Positions 35,133-45,026 of a stretch of DNA of 64,000 nucleotides are shown piece after piece. Source of the stretch: Paracoccus chinensis (GTDB lineage: Bacteria; Pseudomonadota; Alphaproteobacteria; Rhodobacterales; Rhodobacteraceae); NCBI RefSeq assembly GCF_900102885.1, contig NZ_FNGE01000010.1:1-64000 (forward strand), given 5' to 3'. The translations under genes and the position numbers were made by a program. Every line of letters starts with the position of its first letter. The stretch's first letter is position 1. Under the pieces are notes generated by a model. It did not search any database, had not been told where the DNA came from, and saw only the letters and a list, made by a program, of their open reading frames with translations.

Positions 35133-37028
35133 TCAGGCCTCCGCCGCGCGGCCGCGGGTCGGCATGATGCCGCGGGGCCGGAACTGGATGAAGATGATGA
35201 TGAGCAGGATCATCCAGGTCTGCGCGGCCAAGGTGTTGGCCGGGTTCATGACCTCGATGCCCTTCTGCAGGAAGCCGATCAGCGCGGCGCCCGCGAGCGT
35301 GCCCCAGATATTGCCGACGCCGCCCACGACGACCGTCATGAAGCTTTGCACGATATAGTCGCTGCCGAGTTCCGAGGTGACTTTGGCGAACAGCCCGATG
35401 GCGACGCCCGCGATGCCTGCGATGCCCGAGCCGAGGCCGAAGGTCAGCATGGCGATGCGGTCGGGATTGATCCCCATCGACGCGGCCATGCCGGGGTACT
35501 GGGTGACGGCGCGGACCTCGAGCCCCAGCCGCGTGCGCTTCATGATCCAGAGGAACAGGCCCAGGAACAGCAGCGCGAGGACGAAGATCGCCACGCGGAT
35601 GGTCGAGATCGAGACGATCTCTCCGAAGCCGACCGAGCCTTCCAGCCAGGCGGGCGCGGTGAGTGGCCGGGCCTGCGTGCCGAAGATGTTCTTGGCAATC
35701 TGCTGCAGCGCGATGGACACGCCGAAGGTCGCCAGCAGCGTTTCCAGCGGGCGCTTGACAAGGTGGCGGATGACCAGCCGGTAGAGGACCACCCCGGCAA
35801 GGAAGGTCACGATGAAGGCGGCGGGCAGCGCCACGACCAGCGACAGCGTACGGCCGGCGATCAGCGTCTGGACGACATAGCCGGTATAGGCGCCCATCAT
35901 GATGAACTCGCCATGCGCCATGTTGATGACGCCCATGACGCCAAAGGTGATGGCAAGGCCGATGGCCGCGAGGAAATAGATCGAGGCGAGCGACAGCGCA
36001 TCCAGCGCAAGGTCGGCGGCTTGCTGCGTGCCCTGCCGCAGGGCCATCGCCCTCAGGGCGCGGCGGGCAGCGTCGGTGATTTCGGGGTTCGGCTCGGTGT
36101 AAACGTCGGCGAAGCGGTGGGCGGCCAGCGCGGCCTCTGCCTCGGCGGCGGTGGCGGCGGGCGGGACCAGCCCGGCCTCGGCCAGCGCGTCATAGGCGGC
36201 GTCGCGGCGGGCGGGGTCGGAAAGCTCGGCTACCGGGACGCCGCCCACTGCGCCATCGACGACATGCGCGGCCAGCGCCTGCTTCTGCGCGTCACTGGCA
36301 AGCCGCGCCGGGGCGAGGTCCGAGGCCACCAGCAGGTGATAGGCCTCGTCCTCGGGGATGTCGTCGCCAAGGGTGAGTTCGGCGGCGATGTTCGCGCTCT
36401 CGGGGATCGCCGGCGCGGCGATGCGGCTCGTGGCCAGCAGCGGGTTCAGCACCGCCTGCAGGTCGGCGCCGGTGTCGCCGGAAAAGCCCTCGATCGCGGC
36501 GATGCGGGCCTGCGGGTCAGGGTCGAAGCGGATGGTCAGCAGGCGCTCCAGCCGCGCCTTGCGGGCAGCGAGCGCGGGATCAGGGTCGGCCGCTGCGGCG
36601 CGCAGGGCGGCAAGGTGCGTCTCGTCGGGGCGGCGGGCGATGGCGTCAAGTGCGGCAGCGCGGCGGGTCGTTTCGGGGTCGTTCAGCTGGAACTGCACCA
36701 GCACCGCGCCGATCACGCCGCGCACGCCCGAGTTGGGCCGCAGCACCTGCACGTCGCCCGGAACCGGTGTGCCCGTGACGGCATCCACGGCACCGTCGCC
36801 CTGAACGATCACGAAGCGGTCGCCTGCAAGGCCGAGGCGGCGGTCGGCCCATGCCTCCAGCACCGGCCCGGCCTGCGGGCCGGCGGCAGCCAGCGCCTCG
36901 ATCACCGGGGCAATGGTCTGGCGCGAGGGCCGCTCGATCTGCGCGCGGTTCGCGTCGAGAACCGAGGCAAGGTCCTGCGCGAAGGCCGGCGCGGCCAGCA
37001 GCAGCAGCGAAAGAAGAAGATGGCGCAT
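35133..37028 (-). CDS. urtB: Urea ABC transporter permease UrtB with long periplasmic N-terminal domain
   Basis: This 631-residue protein has a signal peptide (LLLSLLLLAAPAFAQ) and then about 320 soluble residues before the LivH-type permease core (about residues 340-631: LAITFGVMGVINMAHGEFIM, EVRAVTQYPGMAASMGINPD, VVVGGVGNIWGTLAGAALIG). The soluble part contains short helical repeats (ETHLAALRAAAADPDPALAA, PQARIAAIEGFSG) suggesting HEAT-like folding. UrtB proteins often carry an extracytoplasmic N-terminal extension, but this one is long compared with the roughly 300-residue core. A role in substrate capture or contact with UrtA is conjecture. Confidence 0.87.
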   Translation of the reverse strand: MRHLLLSLLLLAAPAFAQDLASVLDANRAQIERPSRQTIAPVIEALAAAGPQAGPVLEAWADRRLGLAGDRFVIVQGDGAVDAVTGTPVPGDVQVLRPNSGVRGVIGAVLVQFQLNDPETTRRAAALDAIARRPDETHLAALRAAAADPDPALAARKARLERLLTIRFDPDPQARIAAIEGFSGDTGADLQAVLNPLLATSRIAAPAIPESANIAAELTLGDDIPEDEAYHLLVASDLAPARLASDAQKQALAAHVVDGAVGGVPVAELSDPARRDAAYDALAEAGLVPPAATAAEAEAALAAHRFADVYTEPNPEITDAARRALRAMALRQGTQQAADLALDALSLASIYFLAAIGLAITFGVMGVINMAHGEFIMMGAYTGYVVQTLIAGRTLSLVVALPAAFIVTFLAGVVLYRLVIRHLVKRPLETLLATFGVSIALQQIAKNIFGTQARPLTAPAWLEGSVGFGEIVSISTIRVAIFVLALLFLGLFLWIMKRTRLGLEVRAVTQYPGMAASMGINPDRIAMLTFGLGSGIAGIAGVAIGLFAKVTSELGSDYIVQSFMTVVVGGVGNIWGTLAGAALIGFLQKGIEVMNPANTLAAQTWMILLIIIFIQFRPRGIMPTRGRAAEA

Positions 37029-37076
37029 GAGCCCCCCAGCGCGGAAGGAAGGGCGGCGCGGGGCCGCCCCTCGAGG

Positions 37077-38354
37077 TCAGTAGTTCGACTGCTTCTGCAC
37101 GCAGCTGTTCGTCTGGGTGTTCCACATGCCGCAGTCCTTGCCGGGCCAGTCGGCGTCCAGCACCGCGGATTCGGGCAGGTGGTCGGTCCAGGCGTCGCCC
37201 GCGACCGGCTCGGTCTGGCTGACGATGTCGAACTGGCCGTCCTCGCGGATCTCGCCGATCAGCACGGGCTTGGTCAGGTGGTGGTTCGGCAGGACCTTGG
37301 CCGTGCCGCCGGTCAGGTTCGGCACCTCGAGTCCATCGATGGCCGCCAGCACCGCGTCGGTGTCGGTGGAACCCGCCTTCTCGACCGCCTGGACCCACAG
37401 GTTGAAGCCCAGCATCGTGGCCTCCATCGGGTCGTTGGTCACGCGGTCCTCGCCCATCTTCGCCTTCCAGGCGGCGACGAATTCGTCGTTCGCGGGCGCC
37501 TCGGCGGTCTGGAAATAGTTCCAGGCGGCCAGGTGTCCGACGAGGTTCGCGGTATCGAGGCCCGACAGTTCTTCCTCGCCGACCGAGAAGGCCATCACGG
37601 GAATGTCGTCGGCCGAGACGCCCGCCGCCGCGAGTTCCTTGTAGAAGCCCACGTTGGCGTCGCCGTTGATGGTGGAAACCACGCCAACCTTCTTGCCGTC
37701 ATTGCCCAGCGCCACCACGTCGGCCACGATCTTCGACCAGTCCGAATGGCCGAAGGGCGTGTAGTTGACGAAGATGTCCGCCTGCCCGACGCCCTTGTCC
37801 TTCAGGTAGGCCTCGAGGATCGTGTTCGTGGTGCGCGGATAGACATAGTCGGTCCCGAGTAGCGCCCATTTCTCGACGCCCAGTTCCTCGGTCATGTAGT
37901 CCACCGCGGGAATCGCCTGCTGGTTCGGCGCGGCGCCCGTGTAGATGACGTTCTTCGAGGATTCCTCGCCCTCGTACTGCACCGGGTAGAACAGCAGCCC
38001 GTTCAGTTCCTCGACCACCGGCAGCACCGACTTTCGGCTGACCGAGGTCCAGCAGCCGAAGATCGCGTCAACCCCCTGGACCGAGATCAGCTCGCGCGCC
38101 TTTTCCGCGAACAGCGGCCAGTCGGATGCGGGGTCCACGACCACCGCCTCGATCTGCCGGCCCAGCACGCCGCCCTTGGCGTTCTGCTGGTCCACCAGCA
38201 TCAGCACGGTGTCCTTCAGCGTGGTTTCCGAGATCGCCATCGTGCCGGACAGCGAATGCAGCACGCCGATCTTGATCGGGTCCTCCTGCGCCCAGCCTGC
38301 GCCGGCCAGCGCGAGCGTCAGCCCCGCGCTGCAAAGGATCGTCCTTGCCCTCAT
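37077..38354 (-). CDS. urtA: Urea ABC transporter substrate-binding protein UrtA
   Basis: A 425-residue type 1 periplasmic binding protein with a signal peptide (cleavage near GAGWAQ-ED). Family features are IKIGVLHSLSGTMAISETTL, DAIFGCWTSVSRKSVLPVVE, FYPVQYEGEESSKNVIYTGA, VGVVSTINGDANVGFYKELA and NDPMEATMLGFNLWVQAVEK, all hallmarks of the urea/short-amide group. It binds urea in the periplasm and delivers it to UrtBC. It heads the minus-strand urtABCDE operon 268 bases downstream of ureG, so the two units may be separately transcribed. The upstream spacer holds a 13-base palindrome. Confidence 0.92.
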   Translation of the reverse strand: MRARTILCSAGLTLALAGAGWAQEDPIKIGVLHSLSGTMAISETTLKDTVLMLVDQQNAKGGVLGRQIEAVVVDPASDWPLFAEKARELISVQGVDAIFGCWTSVSRKSVLPVVEELNGLLFYPVQYEGEESSKNVIYTGAAPNQQAIPAVDYMTEELGVEKWALLGTDYVYPRTTNTILEAYLKDKGVGQADIFVNYTPFGHSDWSKIVADVVALGNDGKKVGVVSTINGDANVGFYKELAAAGVSADDIPVMAFSVGEEELSGLDTANLVGHLAAWNYFQTAEAPANDEFVAAWKAKMGEDRVTNDPMEATMLGFNLWVQAVEKAGSTDTDAVLAAIDGLEVPNLTGGTAKVLPNHHLTKPVLIGEIREDGQFDIVSQTEPVAGDAWTDHLPESAVLDADWPGKDCGMWNTQTNSCVQKQSNY

Positions 38355-38428
38355 CTTCCGTTTCCCCCGTCAGGGCCGCGGCCACCCAGCCGCTTCCCCG
38401 TAGCCGGGTGCGGTGATAGGCTCTCGCG

Positions 38429-38441
38429 GCAACATCGTTGC
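38429..38441. promoter_or_regulatory. Perfect 5-3-5 palindrome upstream of urtA
   Basis: GCAACATCGTTGC is an exact inverted repeat about 75 bases upstream of the urtA ATG, in the spacer to ureG. The position suits an operator or activator site for the urea transporter. It resembles only half of an NtrC consensus (GCAC-N-GTGC), so the regulator is not identified. Chance occurrence cannot be excluded. Confidence 0.3.
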
Positions 38442-38622
38442 ACCCGTGCGGCGGCCCTTGTTGTCCAGACGTCGGCCGCCGCACACTTCCGGCCCTTTCG
38501 GCCGTTCGCACTTGCAGCAAACCAACGGGCCGGAAATGCGGCAACGACTGGGTGGTGGCTTCTGCTGCTGCTGACCGCTTCTGGCGAAACCCGCGCCATC
38601 TGCACGCACGACTGCCCGCGAA

Positions 38623-39240
38623 TTAGGCGCGCAGGGTCAGGCCGCCCTCGCGGATGATGAAATCGGCGACCTCCTCCACCCCGCGCCCGGCGCGCAACGA
38701 GGCCATGACGACCGGCCGCGTGCCCCGCGCGGCGCGGGCATCGGATTCCAGCAGCACCGGGTCCACGCCCACATGGGGCGCGAGGTCGGTCTTGTTCACC
38801 ACCAGCAGGTCCGACCGCGCGAGCCCCGGCCCCTTCTTGCGCGGGATGTCTTGCCCGGCGGCCGTGTCGATCACATAGATCGTCAGGTCCGCGAGTTCCG
38901 GCGAGAAGGTCGCGGCGAGGTTGTCGCCCCCCGACTCGATCAGCACGAGGTCGAGGTCGGGAAAGGCCGCGTTCAGATCGGCGATGGCGGCGAGGTTGAT
39001 GCTGGCGTCCTCGCGGATGGCGGTATGGGGGCAACCGCCGGTTTCAACGCCCCGGATACGCTCGGACGGCAGGACCTGCGCGCGCATCAGCGCCTCGGCA
39101 TCCTCGCGCGTGTAGATGTCGTTGGTGACGACGGCCATCGACAGGCGAGGGGCGAGCGCCGCCGCCAGCTTCTCGGTAAGGGTGGTCTTGCCCGCGCCAA
39201 CGGGACCGCCGATGCCGACGCGAAGGGGGCCGTTGCTCAT
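38623..39240 (-). CDS. ureG: Urease accessory GTPase UreG
   Basis: A 205-residue SIMIBI-class GTPase. The P-loop [20 protein letters not shown] lies at residues 9-28, nickel-relay motif CPH is in [20 protein letters not shown], the switch aspartate/glutamate is in [20 protein letters not shown] and the guanine specificity motif NKTD is in [11 protein letters not shown]. UreG hydrolyses GTP while transferring nickel to the UreABC apoenzyme in complex with UreF and UreD. It overlaps ureF by four bases and is the last gene of the urease operon. Confidence 0.95.
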   Translation of the reverse strand: MSNGPLRVGIGGPVGAGKTTLTEKLAAALAPRLSMAVVTNDIYTREDAEALMRAQVLPSERIRGVETGGCPHTAIREDASINLAAIADLNAAFPDLDLVLIESGGDNLAATFSPELADLTIYVIDTAAGQDIPRKKGPGLARSDLLVVNKTDLAPHVGVDPVLLESDARAARGTRPVVMASLRAGRGVEEVADFIIREGGLTLRA

Positions 39241-39896
39241 GTCCTGAAGATCCTTGTCTGCATGGTTTCGTGTCGTGCCTGCGCGTTCTCGGCACCGATG
39301 GCGCAGCCGCCCAGATCGGCCTCGGTGGCGTTGGCTGCCTGCGCAGCCAGCCGCAGGATCACCGGGGAGAGGTCCGCCAGCACCCGTTGGCCCTCCGTCT
39401 GCCCCAGCGGCAGGAAGCGCACCGCCGCCTGCACCAGGTTCAGCGCCTGCCCGTGCAGGTAAAACCCGATGACACGCGCAGCAGGCTGTCCCAAGGAAGC
39501 GCAGGCCCGCCCCACCGCGACGGGCAGCACCGCCGGGCTGGCCTCCATCCCGGTCAGCGCCGCGGCGGTCCGCGCGAAGGCGGCGCCCTGTTCCAGCGTC
39601 TCGGTCAGCCGCTCGGCCGTCAGGCACAGCGCACGGGCGAACTCGTCCAGCGCTACGTGATCCGCCCCCGGCCGCAGCGCCAGCGACAGCAGCACCGCAT
39701 CCGACCAGCCGCTGCCATGTTCCAGCACGTCGCGCAGCCATTCGGCCAGCGAACCCGCGTCATGCACCGCGCCGCTGTCCATCGCCCATTCCAGACCCTG
39801 CGCATAGGCGAAGGCCCCGGTCGGAAAGGCCGGGGACAGAAGCTGCACCAGCAGCAGGCCGCCCGCGTCAGTGGTTGTGTCCAAAGGTCCGGCCAT
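39237..39896 (-). CDS. ureF: Urease accessory protein UreF
   Basis: A 219-residue all-helical UreF protein. The conserved start of the fold is [20 protein letters not shown] and [11 protein letters not shown], and later [20 protein letters not shown] and [20 protein letters not shown]. UreF gates GTP hydrolysis by UreG and bridges it to UreD. The ATG at 39896 (MAGPLDTTT) is one choice; an ATG six bases earlier (39902) is equally possible, and both overlap ureE, which ends at 39868. The overlap suggests coupled translation. Confidence 0.9.
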   Translation of the reverse strand: MAGPLDTTTDAGGLLLVQLLSPAFPTGAFAYAQGLEWAMDSGAVHDAGSLAEWLRDVLEHGSGWSDAVLLSLALRPGADHVALDEFARALCLTAERLTETLEQGAAFARTAAALTGMEASPAVLPVAVGRACASLGQPAARVIGFYLHGQALNLVQAAVRFLPLGQTEGQRVLADLSPVILRLAAQAANATEADLGGCAIGAENAQARHETMQTRIFRT

Positions 39897-40332
39897 GCCC
39901 ATAGGCCCCGCCCAGTGGCCGGAAGGGCGCAAGGCTGCGCGTCACCTTGGCGCCGAGTTGCAGCAGCATCGCCTCCAGCACGGGATCGACTCGGATCACG
40001 AGGTGGTCGGCCGCAATCTCGCAGGGGCAGTGGCGGTTGCCGATGTGCCAGGCGAGCGTGGGCAGGTCGCCCTCGATCCGCAGGACGGGCTCGCGCGCCT
40101 CGACGACCTCGACGGCGCGGCCGTCCGCCAGCACGAAGGCCGCGCCGGGCGCAAGGCTGATCGTTTGAGGCAGGTCCACCATGAAGCTGGCGCCTTCGGC
40201 CGTGACCAGCCGCTTGCGGCGCAGGCAGCGGGCCTCGTAGTCCAGCACGACGCGGCCCGCGACGGGCCGCCCGTGGCCGGATTCCAGGACCGCATCGGCG
40301 GTGCCGAGGTCGGGTGTCGCGGAAATGTTCAT
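39868..40332 (-). CDS. ureE: Urease nickel-metallochaperone UreE
   Basis: A 154-residue UreE. The N-terminal peptide-binding domain (residues 1-75) includes VVLDYEARCLRRKRLVTAEG, and the nickel-binding domain carries AWHIGNRHCPCEIAADHLVI with the conserved dimer-interface histidine. The protein ends in a short tail, [14 protein letters not shown], with three histidines, much shorter than the His-rich tail of Klebsiella UreE. It supplies nickel to UreG. It is seven bases downstream of ureC. Confidence 0.92.
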   Translation of the reverse strand: MNISATPDLGTADAVLESGHGRPVAGRVVLDYEARCLRRKRLVTAEGASFMVDLPQTISLAPGAAFVLADGRAVEVVEAREPVLRIEGDLPTLAWHIGNRHCPCEIAADHLVIRVDPVLEAMLLQLGAKVTRSLAPFRPLGGAYGHGRTFGHNH

Positions 40333-40339
40333 GGGAACC

Positions 40340-42043
40340 TCAGAACAGGAAATAGCGCTGGGCGAGCGGCAGTTCGGTTGCCGGCTCGCAGGTCAGAAGC
40401 TGGCCGTCCGCGCGGACCTCGTAGGTCTCGGGATCGACCTCGATCACCGGCGTCGCGTCGTTCAGCCGCATGTCGGCCTTGCCGATGCCGCGCGTGCCCG
40501 CGACGGCCACCGCCTGCTTGCCCAAGCCGTCGCAGCAGCCCGCCTCCAGCCCCGCATGGCTCACGAAGCTGACCGAGGCCGCATGCCGCGCCCTTCCCAG
40601 CGCGCCGAACATCGGCCGCGAATACATGGGCTGCGGCGTGGGAATGGAGGCGTTCGGATCGCCCATCTGCGCCATGGCGATCTGGCCGCCGACCAGCACC
40701 ATCTCGGGCTTTGCGCCGAAGAAGGCGGGATGCCACAGCACCAGGTCGGCGCGCTTGCCGGGCTCGACGCTGCCGACATGGGCCGAGATGCCATGCGCCA
40801 CCGCCGGATTGATCGTGTATTTCGCCACATAGCGGCGGGCGCGCAGGTTGTCGTTCTCGCCCGTCTCGCCCTCCATCCGGCCGCGCTGGACGCGCATCTT
40901 GTGAGCGGTCTGCCATGTGCGGGTGATGACCTCGCCCACGCGGCCCATCGCCTGGCTGTCGGACGAGATGATGCTGAAGGCGCCGAGGTCGTGCAGGATG
41001 TCCTCGGCCGCGATCGTCTCGCGCCGGATGCGGCTTTCGGCGAAGGCCACGTCCTCGGGGATGGACCGGTCGAGGTGGTGGCACACCATCAGCATGTCGA
41101 GGTGCTCCTCGATGGTGTTGCACGTATAGGGCCGCGTCGGGTTGGTGGAGGACGGGATGACGTTCTGCGACCCCACCACGCGGATGATGTCGGGCGCATG
41201 GCCGCCGCCCGCACCCTCGGTGTGATAGGCGTGGATCGTGCGCCCCGCGATGGCAGCCAGCGTGTTTTCCACGAAGCCGGATTCGTTCAGCGTGTCGGTG
41301 TGGATCATCACCTGCACGTCCTCGGCCTCGGCCACGGTCAGGCAGCAGTCGATGGCGGCGGGCGTCGTGCCCCAGTCCTCGTGCAGCTTCAGGCAGCAGG
41401 CCCCGGCGCGGATCTGTTCCACCAGCGCCTCGGGGCGGCTGGCGTTGCCCTTGCCCGCAAGCCCGATGTTCACGGGCAGGCTGTCGGCGGCCTCCAGCAT
41501 CCGGCGGATGTGCCAAGGCCCGGGCGTGCAGGTGGTGGCAAGCGTGCCATGCGCGGGGCCGGTGCCGCCGCCGATCATGGTGGTGATGCCGGAATGCAGC
41601 GCGTCGTCCACCTGCTGGGGGCAGATGAAGTGGATGTGGCAGTCGATCCCGCCCGCGGTCAGGATGCGGCCCTCGCCCGCGATGATCTCGGTCCCCGGCC
41701 CGATGACGATGGTGACGCCGGGCTGGGTGTCCGGGTTGCCCGCCTTGCCGATGGCGGCGATCCGGCCGTCGCGCAGCCCGACGTCGGCCTTGGTGATGCC
41801 CGTCCAGTCGAGGATCAGCGCGTTGGTGATGACCGTGTCCATGGCCCCCGCCGCGCGGGTCAGCTGCGACTGGCCCATGCCGTCACGGATGACCTTGCCG
41901 CCGCCAAACTTCACCTCTTCGCCGTAGGTGGTGAGGTCGCGCTCGACCTCGATCACCAGCGCGGTGTCCCCCAGGCGCACGCGGTCGCCGGTCGTGGGGC
42001 CGAACATGTCGGCATAAGCGGCGCGAGAAATCTCAACCGGCAT
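40340..42043 (-). CDS. ureC: Urease alpha subunit UreC
   Basis: This 567-residue subunit holds the dinuclear nickel site. Metal and catalytic residues are visible in order: the HIH pair in [14 protein letters not shown], the carbamylated lysine in [14 protein letters not shown], the His ligands in [16 protein letters not shown], the flap histidine region [15 protein letters not shown] and the aspartate ligand in [14 protein letters not shown]. It hydrolyses urea to ammonia and carbamate in the cytoplasm. The ATG at 42043 ([17 protein letters not shown]) fits the family start; the frame upstream is noise over ureB. It overlaps ureB by 11 bases. Confidence 0.97.
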   Translation of the reverse strand: MPVEISRAAYADMFGPTTGDRVRLGDTALVIEVERDLTTYGEEVKFGGGKVIRDGMGQSQLTRAAGAMDTVITNALILDWTGITKADVGLRDGRIAAIGKAGNPDTQPGVTIVIGPGTEIIAGEGRILTAGGIDCHIHFICPQQVDDALHSGITTMIGGGTGPAHGTLATTCTPGPWHIRRMLEAADSLPVNIGLAGKGNASRPEALVEQIRAGACCLKLHEDWGTTPAAIDCCLTVAEAEDVQVMIHTDTLNESGFVENTLAAIAGRTIHAYHTEGAGGGHAPDIIRVVGSQNVIPSSTNPTRPYTCNTIEEHLDMLMVCHHLDRSIPEDVAFAESRIRRETIAAEDILHDLGAFSIISSDSQAMGRVGEVITRTWQTAHKMRVQRGRMEGETGENDNLRARRYVAKYTINPAVAHGISAHVGSVEPGKRADLVLWHPAFFGAKPEMVLVGGQIAMAQMGDPNASIPTPQPMYSRPMFGALGRARHAASVSFVSHAGLEAGCCDGLGKQAVAVAGTRGIGKADMRLNDATPVIEVDPETYEVRADGQLLTCEPATELPLAQRYFLF

Positions 42044-42347
42044 CGAGCGCCCCCATGACATGGCCGTTGAAGCCCCAGACCGCGCGGCTGCCGCCAAGGG
42101 GCACCAGCCGCACCTCGCGCCGCTGTCCCGGCTCGAAGCGGACGGCGGTTCCGGCGGGGATGTCGAGGCGCATTCCCCTTGCGGCATCGCGGTCGAGGGC
42201 GAGGCCCGCGTTCACCTCGGCGAAGTGATAATGGCTGCCGACCTGCACCGGGCGGTCGCCGGTGTTGGCCACCATCAGGGTGATCGCGGGTCGGCCCTCG
42301 TTCAGCGTGATCAAGCCTTGGGCGGGAATGATCTCTCCGGGGGTCAT
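42033..42347 (-). CDS. ureB: Urease beta subunit UreB
   Basis: A 104-residue beta subunit starting [20 protein letters not shown]. The conserved core is [39 protein letters not shown] and [20 protein letters not shown]. It packs beside UreC and UreA in the trimer of trimers. It lies one base after the ureJ stop, so gene order is ureA-ureJ-ureB-ureC, the separate three-subunit bacterial format. Confidence 0.96.
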   Translation of the reverse strand: MTPGEIIPAQGLITLNEGRPAITLMVANTGDRPVQVGSHYHFAEVNAGLALDRDAARGMRLDIPAGTAVRFEPGQRREVRLVPLGGSRAVWGFNGHVMGALDAG

Positions 42348-42348
42348 C

Positions 42349-42903
42349 TCAGCCCCCCACGACCAGCGCGAGGCCTGCCACAGCCGTCAACCCGCCTGCC
42401 GCCCTCAACAGCGGTTGCGCGGCGGCACGCCCGGCCAGGATGCCGGCGCCATGCAGCAGCGCCGTCGCCAGCGCAAAGCCGAGAGCATAAGACGGCAACC
42501 CTTGCGCCGGTCCTTCCGCTCCATGCGCCCAGCCATGGGTATGGCCGAAGGCCGCCGCCATTGCCGCCATCACGCCCAGCGGCAGGCGCGCCGCAATCGC
42601 TACCGTAGCCCCGAGGATGATCACCGAAGCGAGGATCACCGGCTCGACCGCACCGAAGGGCAGGCCTGCCCACCCCGCCGCGCCGCCCGCCAGCATCGCG
42701 GCGACGAAGCTGGTCGGCAGCAGCCACAGCGCCCGCCCGCCCGCCTGCGCGGCCAGCAGGCCCAAGGCGACCATCGCCAGCACGTGGTCTGCCCCGCCCA
42801 AGGGATGCGCGAAGCCCGCGCCGAGGCTGCCGGCGTCATGGCCCGGATGGGCCAGCGCGGCACCGGGAAGGGCCACCAGCGCAAGGGAAAGCAGGCGCTT
42901 CAT
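42349..42903 (-). CDS. ureJ: HupE/UreJ-family nickel or cobalt transport protein
   Basis: A 184-residue membrane protein with a signal-like first helix ending [10 protein letters not shown]. It has the HupE/UreJ signature [20 protein letters not shown] near residue 35 and [14 protein letters not shown] in the middle, whose histidines are the likely metal relay. About six hydrophobic segments follow. UreJ/HupE proteins are thought to bring nickel into the cell for urease or hydrogenase. Placement inside the urease operon between ureA and ureB is common in alphaproteobacteria and supports a nickel role. Confidence 0.88.
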   Translation of the reverse strand: MKRLLSLALVALPGAALAHPGHDAGSLGAGFAHPLGGADHVLAMVALGLLAAQAGGRALWLLPTSFVAAMLAGGAAGWAGLPFGAVEPVILASVIILGATVAIAARLPLGVMAAMAAAFGHTHGWAHGAEGPAQGLPSYALGFALATALLHGAGILAGRAAAQPLLRAAGGLTAVAGLALVVGG

Positions 42904-42912
42904 CGAAATCTC

Positions 42913-43215
42913 CTATCGGATGGGATGGTGGACGGTGACGAGCTTGGTCCCGTCGGGAAATGTCGCCTCGACCTGCACGGTCTCGATCATCGTGGGGATG
43001 CCCTCCATGCAGTCCTCGGCGCGGATGACCCGGCCGCCCGCCTCCATCAGGTCGGCCACGCTGCGGCCGTCGCGGGCGCCCTCGACCACAAAGTCAGTGA
43101 TCAGCGCGATAGCCTCGGGATGGTTCAGCTTGACGCCGCGGGCCAGCCGCCCGCGCGCGACCATCGCGGCAAGCGAGACCAGCAGCTTGTCCTTTTCTCG
43201 GGGGGTCAGGTTCAT
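42913..43215 (-). CDS. ureA: Urease gamma subunit UreA
   Basis: A 100-residue gamma subunit with the standard start [20 protein letters not shown] and conserved [40 protein letters not shown] and [16 protein letters not shown]. The length is exactly that of typical bacterial UreA. It is nine bases after ureD and starts the structural part of the operon. Confidence 0.97.
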   Translation of the reverse strand: MNLTPREKDKLLVSLAAMVARGRLARGVKLNHPEAIALITDFVVEGARDGRSVADLMEAGGRVIRAEDCMEGIPTMIETVQVEATFPDGTKLVTVHHPIR

Positions 43216-43224
43216 GGGCGTCCT

Positions 43225-44028
43225 TCAGTTCTGCCAGCATCTGGGGGTGGCGCCGGGCTGAAGCCGCTCGACCAGGCGCAGCATCTGGCGGCGCAGCGGC
43301 CAGGCGTCGGCGGCAAGGCAGCGCAGCACCAGCCGGCCCTCCAGCGCCGAGGCGGCACCCTGCACGCCCGGCTCGTCCAGTTCCGCGCGAAGCGCCGGAA
43401 GCATGGCCTGCGCCTCGGGCGCGACGAAGATCAGCGTGGCAAAGGCGCGCGCGCCGCCCAGCAGCGCCATCCCGCCCGCGCGCGCAAGGGCGGCATCGGT
43501 CAGCCTCAGCGGGTCCAGCAGCAGCAACCGGCCATCGCGCCGGATGGTCCGGCTGTCCTCCAGCATCAGCCGCGCCACCGTTTCGCCCATCGCGGCGCGG
43601 CCCAGCACGACCGTCTCGATCCCCAGGTAGCGGGCGTCCCCGGCCATCTCGACGCGGGTCTGCCGCTGCAGGCCGGCGCCGTTGAACAGGATGGTTTCCT
43701 GCGGCAGCCAGCCGAGCGAGGCCCCTGCCCCCAGTTCCAGCGTCACGATGGCCCGCGCGGGTCCGTCCTCGGCGCGATAAGCGCGCTCGGCCGTCTGCGT
43801 GGTGGCCCGCGCCCTGGTTCCGGCGCCAAGCGTGACGGAATACTCCAGCCGGTCCCCGCTGGTCAGCCCGCCCGAGGTGTTGAGGAACACGATCTCCGGC
43901 ACGCTCGAATGGGTGCGCGGCAGCATGACCTTGGCCGAGCCGGACTGCCTCAAGGCGGCAATCCGGCCATCCCTCAGGGCGATGCGGGCCTCGCCGTCGC
44001 TGCGTTGAAGTGGAGCGTGATCAAACAT
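43225..44028 (-). CDS. ureD: Urease accessory protein UreD (UreH)
   Basis: A 267-residue beta-rich UreD. Recognisable blocks are FLNTSGGLTSGDRLEYSVTL near residue 48, RATTQTAERAYRAEDGPARA, GWLPQETILFNGAGLQRQTR and VLGRAAMGETV. UreD is the platform that binds apo-urease and receives nickel from UreFG. It is the first gene of the minus-strand urease operon; the 220-base upstream spacer to the SDR gene is where its promoter should lie, though no sigma-54 site was seen. Confidence 0.93.
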   Translation of the reverse strand: MFDHAPLQRSDGEARIALRDGRIAALRQSGSAKVMLPRTHSSVPEIVFLNTSGGLTSGDRLEYSVTLGAGTRARATTQTAERAYRAEDGPARAIVTLELGAGASLGWLPQETILFNGAGLQRQTRVEMAGDARYLGIETVVLGRAAMGETVARLMLEDSRTIRRDGRLLLLDPLRLTDAALARAGGMALLGGARAFATLIFVAPEAQAMLPALRAELDEPGVQGAASALEGRLVLRCLAADAWPLRRQMLRLVERLQPGATPRCWQN

Positions 44029-44249
44029 GCCCCAACTCTACCCACCTGCCCGGAGGAGGTAGGTGGAGGCAGGTCCGAGGCTGCGTGAAATCTCGCGCCC
44101 TGCCTCATGTTGCCTAAGCCTTGGGCATTCTGGCGATCGCGCGGGCAGGCGTGAAACGTGGGCAACGATCCGCCAAGCGTCTGCCTTGGCTGCATTTCGG
44201 GTCCGATCCTGCGGCAGCCCGGCTTTGCCGGATCACTCCAATGCCCTGA

Positions 44250-45026
44250 TCAGGCCAGCGACTGCGCGTCGCCGTCGATCGAGATCGCCTGCCCCGAGAT
44301 CGTCCGCCCGCGCGGCGAGCACAGGAAGACGATCTGGTCGGCGATCTGCTGCTGCGTCACCATCGTCCGCATCGAGATGTTGCCCAGCAGTTCCGCCTCC
44401 ATCTCGCGGAAGCTGATGCCGCGCGCCTGGGCCTTGCTCTCGATCACGCGCCGCACCCGGTCGCCCTCGACCACGCCGGGAAGGACGGCGTTGACGCGGA
44501 TGCCATGTTCGCCAAGCTCCATCGCAAGGGTCTTGGTGAAGCCGACGACCGCCCATTTCGAGGCGGAATAGGGCGAGCGCAGCGGGAAGCCGAAGCGCCC
44601 CGCAATCGACGACAGGTTGACGATCGAGGGGTTGGAGCTTTCCCTCAGCGGCGCCACGGCCAGGCGCACGCAGTTGAACATGCCGGTGATGTTGATGGCG
44701 AGCGTGCGGTCCCAGTCATGCGGGTCCACGTCCTCGACCCGTGCGGTGGGGCCAGCGACGCCCGCGTTGTTGACAAGGACATCCAGCCCGCCCAGCGCCG
44801 CCAGCGCCTCGTCGAGCAGCCGGGCAACCTGCTCGCGGTCGGACACGTCGCAGCGGGTCGAGGTGATCGCGGGATCGCTGTCCTTCAGCCCCGAAAGCGC
44901 TTCCTGATCCACGTCGCAGACGTGGACCCGCGCGCCCTCGGCGGCGAAGGCACGCGCGATGGCAAGCCCGATGCCGTTCGCGCCCGCGGTGACGAGAACG
45001 CGCAGTCCCCTGATGTCCAGGTCCAT
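44250..45026 (-). CDS. Short-chain dehydrogenase/reductase (SDR), substrate unknown
   Basis: A 258-residue classical SDR. The cofactor motif is TAGANGIGLAIARAFAAEGA (TGxxxGxG variant with Ala), Asp in VCDVDQEAL suggests NAD preference, NNAGVAGP follows, the catalytic tetrad includes Ser of SIVNLSSIAG and Tyr-x3-Lys in SPYSASKWAVVG. The ATG at 45026 was preferred because AGGAAG lies eight bases upstream; an ATG at 45044 would add MRKLTI. The substrate cannot be told. The gene ends near the urease operon and shares its strand with the AGCS symporter upstream, from which a terminator separates it. Confidence 0.85.
   Translation of the reverse strand: MDLDIRGLRVLVTAGANGIGLAIARAFAAEGARVHVCDVDQEALSGLKDSDPAITSTRCDVSDREQVARLLDEALAALGGLDVLVNNAGVAGPTARVEDVDPHDWDRTLAINITGMFNCVRLAVAPLRESSNPSIVNLSSIAGRFGFPLRSPYSASKWAVVGFTKTLAMELGEHGIRVNAVLPGVVEGDRVRRVIESKAQARGISFREMEAELLGNISMRTMVTQQQIADQIVFLCSPRGRTISGQAISIDGDAQSLA

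Noticed and set aside
34920-37862. A 980-codon plus-strand open frame opposite urtC, urtB and urtA
   Set aside because: It is fully antisense to well-recognised urea transporter genes and has low-complexity Arg/Gly/His composition, typical of a GC-rich shadow frame.
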